A program made the translations under genes and the position numbers. From assembly GCA_026692725.1 (NCBI GenBank), contig JAPMUG010000005.1:141276-205275 (forward strand): a stretch of DNA of 64,000 bases, given 5' to 3'. The notes beneath the pieces were generated by a model. That model worked only from the letters and a program-made list of their open reading frames with translations. It searched no databases and was not told where the DNA came from. The stretch is from Ecytonucleospora hepatopenaei (lineage: Eukaryota > Microsporidia > Enterocytozoonidae). Shown one piece after another: positions 58,206 through 64,000 of the stretch (its first letter is position 1; every line of letters starts with the position of its first letter).

Positions 58206-58329
58206 TTCTGCGTTGGAAAATCCAATAAATTTTTAATTATCATTGAATATATTTTTAAGTTATCATTGATTATTTATGGAAGGAAAATCTTTTGTTTGTT
58301 TTTAAATGTGGTTTTTTGTACTCTAAATT

Positions 58330-59060
58330 TTATTTTTAAAATAAAATATGAGCATAATAATGCAGAAACAGAAGATATATGGGAAGAACTTGATAAATAA
58401 AGGGATAATAATGAAATAAAGATAAATGACCTTATTGACAGTTAATTTTCAACTAACAATAAAATGGTAACTAACAATAAAATGGTATAACACAATAAAC
58501 AATTCTAATAATAGTTTAAGTAATAGTGGAAAAGTAGAAAAAATATTATTTGATAAAACAGAAAGAACAATTCATAAACTACTAAACAACTTTATAAGTT
58601 TATTTTAAAATATAATTTATTATTTTAAATTAAAAGAATATTTTATAAAATTAGTTGAAGAAAAATACTATGCATTAGATTTGAATACAGATGATGCTTT
58701 AAATTTAGTAGCAGATTTTTTTGAATTTTCAATAACATTAAATAGATAAATCAAATAGAATTGTATATAGAAAAACAATAATAAATAATAAATGTAGTAG
58801 AAAAAGAGACAAATTATGAAGTAATTGAAAATGTATTAATGAATTTGAATTTTTTGAAAAATGCATTTTAAGATAATAATGTTAAACATTTCAAATTACA
58901 CTTTAAAGATATGCAAAACAAAATAATCGAGAAGAGATTAAAAAACATAAATTTAAGTAAAGAAGCAAATAAAGAGAAGACAGTAAATGATTTATGCATC
59001 GATAGTTTAGCAGTAACCATAGGAGTACATAATTGTATTTTTAAGGTAGAGAGCACATAA
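58330..59060 (+). pseudogene. decayed gene relic
   Basis: Coding-looking pieces in plus-strand frames are separated by stops: KYEHNNAETEDIWEELDK, SGKVEKILFDKTERTIHKLL, VEEKYYALDLNTDDALNLVA, VVEKETNYEVIENVLMNLNF, then FKDMQNKIIEKRLKNINLSK and VNDLCIDSLAVTIGVHNCIF with a stop at 59058-59060. The last two pieces share one frame across a single TAA. The composition (Glu/Lys/Asp, Trp, Cys) is protein-like and unlike the surrounding desert. Family unknown. Confidence 0.5.
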
Positions 59061-60228
59061 GTGTTTATTAGAAAATATATAGAAAGAAGTATTTAATGTC
59101 ACTAAGAAAAAAATAATTTTATCAAACAATTTTATAACTATATATAATTAGTTAGTAGCTAACAATAATAACAAATTTAAAATAGTATTACTACTATTAC
59201 TTTTATAAAATATTTTGTAATACACAACTATACTATATATTAAAAACTAAAAACTTTTTATATGTTTTGTAAATAAATTGTATAATAAATAAAATTATTT
59301 GTGTATATTATATATTAGTAGTTTTAAGATATTTTATGTTAAAAAACAATAAAAAACAAAATATAATAGATATAAAAAACACGTAGGTAATAAAGGAAAA
59401 GAAAAAAGATGAAATAAAAGTATATATAGAATGCAATGATATTGAAAATTGAATAGTTTTAGGTAGATGTATTTTTCAATTTTTTGTATTTGTGAGTATA
59501 CCCTTTAGTAAAAAATATGGTTAATAAAATTAGTACTAGTAAATATTTTTTAACCCTAATAGTAAAATAGAATAAAAAAGAATATAAAAGAATAATAGTA
59601 GAAATATAATTTAAATGTATTAATATAAGTGTAAAACATAATATAAATGATAGTAAATAAATTATAAGTATATAAAATGCATTAGTTTAGTATATATTAC
59701 TAAATAAATTATTATTTTAAGAAATTTAAAAAAAAATAGAAGAAATATTCTAATAAAATATATAAGTAAAGGTATAAATGATAAGGTATATGTGTATTTA
59801 AATAGTATTAATAATTATAAAAAGATACTTTATTAACTATTTACATGTTTTTAATAAATAAATTATATAAATATATACATTTATTAGAAAATATTATAAT
59901 ATTTGTAAAAAAATAGGAATATTTTAAAAGATAATAAAAATAAGAGAAAACAATGAGTGTATTAAATAAAAAAAATATAAAGTAAAAAAAATAAAAAAAC
60001 TAAAATAAATACTTAAGTATATTTACATATAAAAAATATAAAACTATTAACAAGTTTATAAACCTAATAATAAAATAAAAATAACAATAAAAAATCAAAA
60101 GAAATAAATACAAAAAGTTTAATTTAATTTATTAGTACTTAAAAAACATTATAATACTATTTTATGAATAGTAAAAGTAAAAACAAAGAAAAGAAAATAC
60201 GTGAAAACAAAAATTAGATTATGATTAG
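59061..60228. other. subtelomeric AT-rich desert
   Basis: About 1.2 kb of AT-rich DNA, A-rich on the plus strand, with no frame, repeat or RNA gene recognised. Confidence 0.55.
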
Positions 60229-60280
60229 TAGCGCGAGAAAACTTGACGGAGTGTAACGAAGTTAAAGTTTTGGAGCGCTA
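60229..60280. other. hairpin at the satellite boundary
   Basis: TAGCGC-GAG-AAAACTT (60229-60244) pairs with AAGTTTT-GGA-GCGCTA (60265-60280): 13 paired bases per arm, symmetric 3-nt internal loop, 20-nt apical loop. Its right end GCTA runs into the first satellite unit, each of which also ends in GCTA. Confidence 0.75.
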
Positions 60281-61254
60281 TTGACTAGATATCTTACCTA
60301 CGGTAAGCTATTGACTAGATATCTTACCTACGGTAAGCTATTGACTAGATATCTTACCTACGGTAAGCTATTGACTAGATATCTTACCTACGGTAAGCTA
60401 TTGACTAGATATCTTACCTACGGTAAGCTATTGACTAGATATCTTACCTACGGTAAGCTATTGACTAGATATCTTACCTACGGTAAGCTATTGACTAGAT
60501 ATCTTACCTACGGTAAGCTATTGACTAGATATCTTACCTACGGTAAGCTATTGACTAGATATCTTACCTACGGTAAGCTATTGACTAGATATCTTACCTA
60601 CGGTAAGCTATTGACTAGATATCTTACCTACGGTAAGCTATTGACTAGATATCTTACCTACGGTAAGCTATTGACTAGATATCTTACCTACGGTAAGCTA
60701 TTGACTAGATATCTTACCTACGGTAAGCTATTGACTAGATATCTTACCTACGGTAAGCTATTGACTAGATATCTTACCTACGGTAAGCTATTGACTAGAT
60801 ATCTTACCTACGGTAAGCTATTGACTAGATATCTTACCTACGGTAAGCTATTGACTAGATATCTTACCTACGGTAAGCTATTGACTAGATATCTTACCTA
60901 CGGTAAGCTATTGACTAGATATCTTACCTACGGTAAGCTATTGACTAGATATCTTACCTACGGTAAGCTATTGACTAGATATCTTACCTACGGTAAGCTA
61001 TTGACTAGATATCTTACCTACGGTAAGCTATTGACTAGATATCTTACCTACGGTAAGCTATTGACTAGATATCTTACCTACGGTAAGCTATTGACTAGAT
61101 ATCTTACCTACGGTAAGCTATTGACTAGATATCTTACCTACGGTAAGCTATTGACTAGATATCTTACCTACGGTAAGCTATTGACTAGATATCTTACCTA
61201 CGGTAAGCTATTGACTAGATATCTTACCTACGGTAAGCTATTGACTAGATATCT
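60281..61254. repeat. 30-bp subtelomeric satellite, 32 identical units
   Basis: Unit TTGACTAGATATCTTACCTA plus CGGTAAGCTA repeats 32 times from 60281 to 61240, then a partial unit to about 61254. I see no variant copy. Each unit contains palindromes GATATC and CTTACC-TAC-GGTAAG. The 30-bp period keeps one plus-strand frame open (LTRYLTYGKL repeated), which is a by-product. The array abuts the telomeric repeat directly. Confidence 0.97.
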
Positions 61255-61518
61255 AGTTAGTAGGTAGGTTAGTTTAGTTAGTTAAGGTTAGTTTAGTTAG
61301 TTTAGGTAGGTTAGTTAGGTTAGTTTAGTTTAGTTTAGTGTTTAAGGTTAGTTAGTTTAGTTAGTTAGTTAGTTAGTTTAGTTTAGTTAGGTTAGTTTAG
61401 TTAGGTTAGTTAGTTAGTAAGTTAGTTAAGTTAGGTTAGTTAGTTAGTAGTTAGTAGTTAGTTAGTTAGTTTAGTTTAGTTAGGTTAGTTAGTTAGTTTA
61501 GTAGTTTAGTTAGTTAGT

Positions 61519-61586
<68 letters not shown>

Positions 61587-61623
61587 AGGTTAGTTAGTTA
61601 GTTAGTTTAGTTAGTTAGTTAGT

Positions 61624-61654
<31 letters not shown>

Positions 61655-61726
61655 AGTTTAGTTAGTTAGTTAGTTTAGTTAGTTTAGTTAGTTAGTTTAG
61701 TTAGTTAGTTAGTTTAGTTAGTTAGT

Positions 61727-61757
<31 letters not shown>

Positions 61758-61783
61758 AGTTTAGTTAGTTTAGTTTAGTTAGT

Positions 61784-61818
<35 letters not shown>

Positions 61819-62293
61819 AGTTAGTTTAGTTAGTTAGTTAGTTAGTTTAGTTTAGTTAGTTAGTTAGTTTAGTTAGTTAGTTTAGTTAGTTAGTTAGTTT
61901 AGTTTAGTTAGTTAGTTAGTTAGTTAGTTTAGTTAGTTAGTTAGTTAGTTAGTTTAGTTAGTTAGTTTAGTTAGTTTAGTTAGTTTAGTTAGTTAGTTAG
62001 TTAGTTTAGTTTAGTTAGTTTAGTTAGTTAGTTTAGTTAGTTTAGTTAGTTTAGTTAGTTAGTTTAGTTAGTTAGTTTAGTTAGTTAGTTAGTTAGTTTA
62101 GTTAGTTAGTTAGTTAGTTTAGTTAGTTAGTTTAGTTAGTTTAGTTAGTTAGTTTAGTTAGTTAGTTAGTTTAGTTAGTTAGTTTAGTTAGTTAGTTAGT
62201 TTAGTTTAGTTAGTTTAGTTAGTTAGTTTAGTTAGTTAGTAGTTAGTTAGTTAGTTAGTTAGTTAGTTTAGTTAGTTAGTTAGTTTAGTTAGT

Positions 62294-62324
<31 letters not shown>

Positions 62325-62516
62325 AGTTAGTTAGTTTAGTTAGTTAGTTTAGTTAGTTTAGTTTAGTTAGTTAGTTAGTTTAGTTAGTTAGTTAGTTTAG
62401 TTTAGTTAGTTTAGTTAGTTTAGTTAGTTAGTTAGTTAGTTTAGTTAGTTTAGTTAGTTAGTTTAGTTAGTTTAGTTAGTTAGTTAGTTAGTTTAGTTTA
62501 GTTTAGTTTAGTTAGT

Positions 62517-62555
<39 letters not shown>

Positions 62556-62583
62556 AGTTAGTTAGTTTAGTTAGTTAGTTAGT

Positions 62584-62618
<35 letters not shown>

Positions 62619-62695
62619 AGTTAGTTTAGTTAGTTTAGTTAGTTAGTTAGTTAGTTTAGTTAGTTAGTTTAGTTTAGTTAGTTTAGTTAGTTAGT

Positions 62696-62726
<31 letters not shown>

Positions 62727-63124
62727 AGTTTAGTTAGTTAGTTAGTTAGTTTAGTTAGTTTAGTTAGTTAGTTTAGTTAGTTTAGTTAGTTAGTTAGTTA
62801 GTTTAGTTTAGTTAGTTTAGTTAGTTAGTTAGTTTAGTTAGTTAGTTAGTTTAGTTAGTTAGTTAGTTAGTTTAGTTAGTTAGTAGTTAGTTAGTTAGTT
62901 TAGTTAGTTAGTTAGTTAGTTAGTTTAGTTAGTTAGTTAGTTAGTTTAGTTAGTTTAGTTAGTTAGTTTAGTTAGTTAGTTTAGTTAGTTTAGTTAGTTA
63001 GTTTAGTTAGTTAGTTAGTTTAGTTAGTTAGTTAGTTAGTTTAGTTTAGTTAGTTTAGTTAGTTAGTTAGTTTAGTTAGTTTAGTTAGTTAGTTTAGTTA
63101 GTTAGTTTAGTTAGTTAGTTTAGT

Positions 63125-63155
<31 letters not shown>

Positions 63156-64000
63156 AGTTAGTTTAGTTTAGTTTAGTTAGTTTAGTTAGTTTAGTTAGTT
63201 AGTTAGTTTAGTTAGTTAGTTAGTTAGTTTAGTTAGTTAGTTAGTTAGTTTAGTTTAGTTAGTTAGTTTAGTTTAGTTAGTTAGTTAGTTAGTTTAGTTA
63301 GTTAGTTTAGTTAGTTTAGTTAGTTAGTTTAGTTAGTTTAGTTAGTTAGTTAGTTTAGTTTAGTTAGTTTAGTTTAGTTTAGTTAGTTAGTTTAGTTAGT
63401 TAGTTAGTTTAGTTAGTTTAGTTAGTTAGTTTAGTTTAGTTAGTTAGTTAGTTTAGTTTAGTTTAGTTAGTTAGTTAAGTTAGTTAGTAGTTAGTTAGTT
63501 TAGGTTAGGTTTAGTTTAGTTTAGTTAGTTAGTTTTAGTTAGTTAGGTTAGTTAGTAGTTTAGTTAGTTAGTAGTTAGTTAGTTAGTTTAGTTAGTTAGG
63601 TAGTTAGTTAGTTAGTTAGTTTAGTTTAGTTAGTTTAGTTTAGTTAGTTTAGTTAGTTTAGTTTAGTTTAGTTTAGTTAGTTAGTTTAGTTAGTTAGTTA
63701 GTTTAGTTTAGTTAAGTTAGTTAGTTTAGTTAGTTTAGGTTAGTTAGTTTAGTTAGTTTAGTTAGTTAGTTTAGGTTAGGTTTAGTTTAGTTAGTTAGTT
63801 AGTTTAGTTAGTTAGTTAGTTTAGTTAGTTAGTTTAGTTTAGTTAGTTTAGTTAGTTAGTTTAGTTAGTTAGTTAGTTAGTTAGTTTAGTTAGTTAGTTT
63901 AGTTAGTTAGTTAGTTTAGTTAGTTAGTTTAGTTTAGTTAGTTAGTTTAGTTAGTTAGTTTAGTTTAGTTAGTTTAGGTTAGTTTAGTTTAGTTAGTTAG
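61253..64000 (+). repeat. degenerate TTAG/TTTAG telomeric repeat
   Basis: About 2.75 kb of irregularly mixed TTAG and TTTAG units reaching the window end, with the G-bearing strand running 5' to 3' toward the end, as at a right telomere. TTAGG/TAGG variants are concentrated in the first 200 bp and again at about 63,480-63,790. The strict T-A-G core with variable T number suggests telomerase template slippage or a 4-5-nt repeat addition. Confidence 0.9.

Noticed and set aside
57758..58243. 161-codon LLHYYIIT frame
   Set aside because: By-product of an 8-bp satellite read through three phases.
53208..60228. rRNA or tRNA genes near the chromosome end
   Set aside because: Looked for GC-rich folded segments; only the 60.23 kb hairpin stands out and it is too short and lacks rRNA or tRNA features.
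60281..61240. CRISPR array
   Set aside because: Repeats are contiguous with no spacers, and the organism is eukaryotic.
60281..61267. 328-codon frame of repeated LTRYLTYGKL
   Set aside because: By-product of a 30-bp satellite whose length is divisible by three; no gene context and the array is subtelomeric.

Overview
The window is one chromosome end of a very AT-rich, gene-dense eukaryote, almost certainly a microsporidian. The reasons are an adjacent polar tube protein pair (PTP2 and PTP1-like, 46.0-47.8 kb), a short Lso2-type ribosome-hibernation protein, a reduced mitosome-type TOM70 candidate, intron-less genes, very short or overlapping spacers, and CCC/CCTT motifs immediately upstream of start codons. 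The AT bias, transposon remains and large secreted-protein families fit the Nosema/Vairimorpha type. The species is not established from sequence alone.

Layout. 1-6.5 kb: extremely AT-rich minus-strand genes swollen with Asn/Thr/Tyr tracts (a partial gene leaving the left edge, SEC66, two type I membrane proteins). 7-13.8 kb: housekeeping genes MTR4, an SCC3/STAG-like cohesin subunit and TIF6. 14-23.3 kb: an array of about 190-residue secreted helical proteins, a larger secreted protein with a nuclear-localisation-like tail, and a transposon graveyard holding a decayed Tc1 element with double (IR/DR) inverted repeats. 23.5-25.6 kb: SPC1, a p24 protein and a tail-anchored protein. 26-37 kb: about 15 consecutive plus-strand genes, nearly all tiny single-pass membrane proteins. 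They include a five-member paralogous set, many with C-terminal Val/Ile, and one protein with an ITAM-like, tyrosine-motif tail. 37-46 kb: Lso2, a NOP9-like protein, KSH1, a coiled-coil protein, a CBC2 gene split by a G-rich insert, an RMP1-like protein, a Tra2-like RRM protein and a TOM70-like protein. 46-53 kb: PTP2, PTP1-like, HIRA/HIR1, and two secreted or membrane proteins, one with a nuclear-localisation-like tail. 54.2-55.5 kb: a third copy of the large secreted family, disrupted at two poly-T runs. 55.5-60.2 kb: a gene desert with a perfect 8-bp satellite and a gene relic. 60.2-64 kb: a hairpin, 32 identical 30-bp satellite units, then about 2.7 kb of degenerate TTAG/TTTAG telomeric repeat.

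Together, a housekeeping backbone (RNA surveillance, ribosome biogenesis, chromatin, ER translocation and processing) is interleaved with lineage-specific secreted and membrane proteins that are the plausible host interface. The most novel material is the membrane-protein run at 27-37 kb, the secreted helical family, the interrupted CBC2 gene, and the chromosome end.
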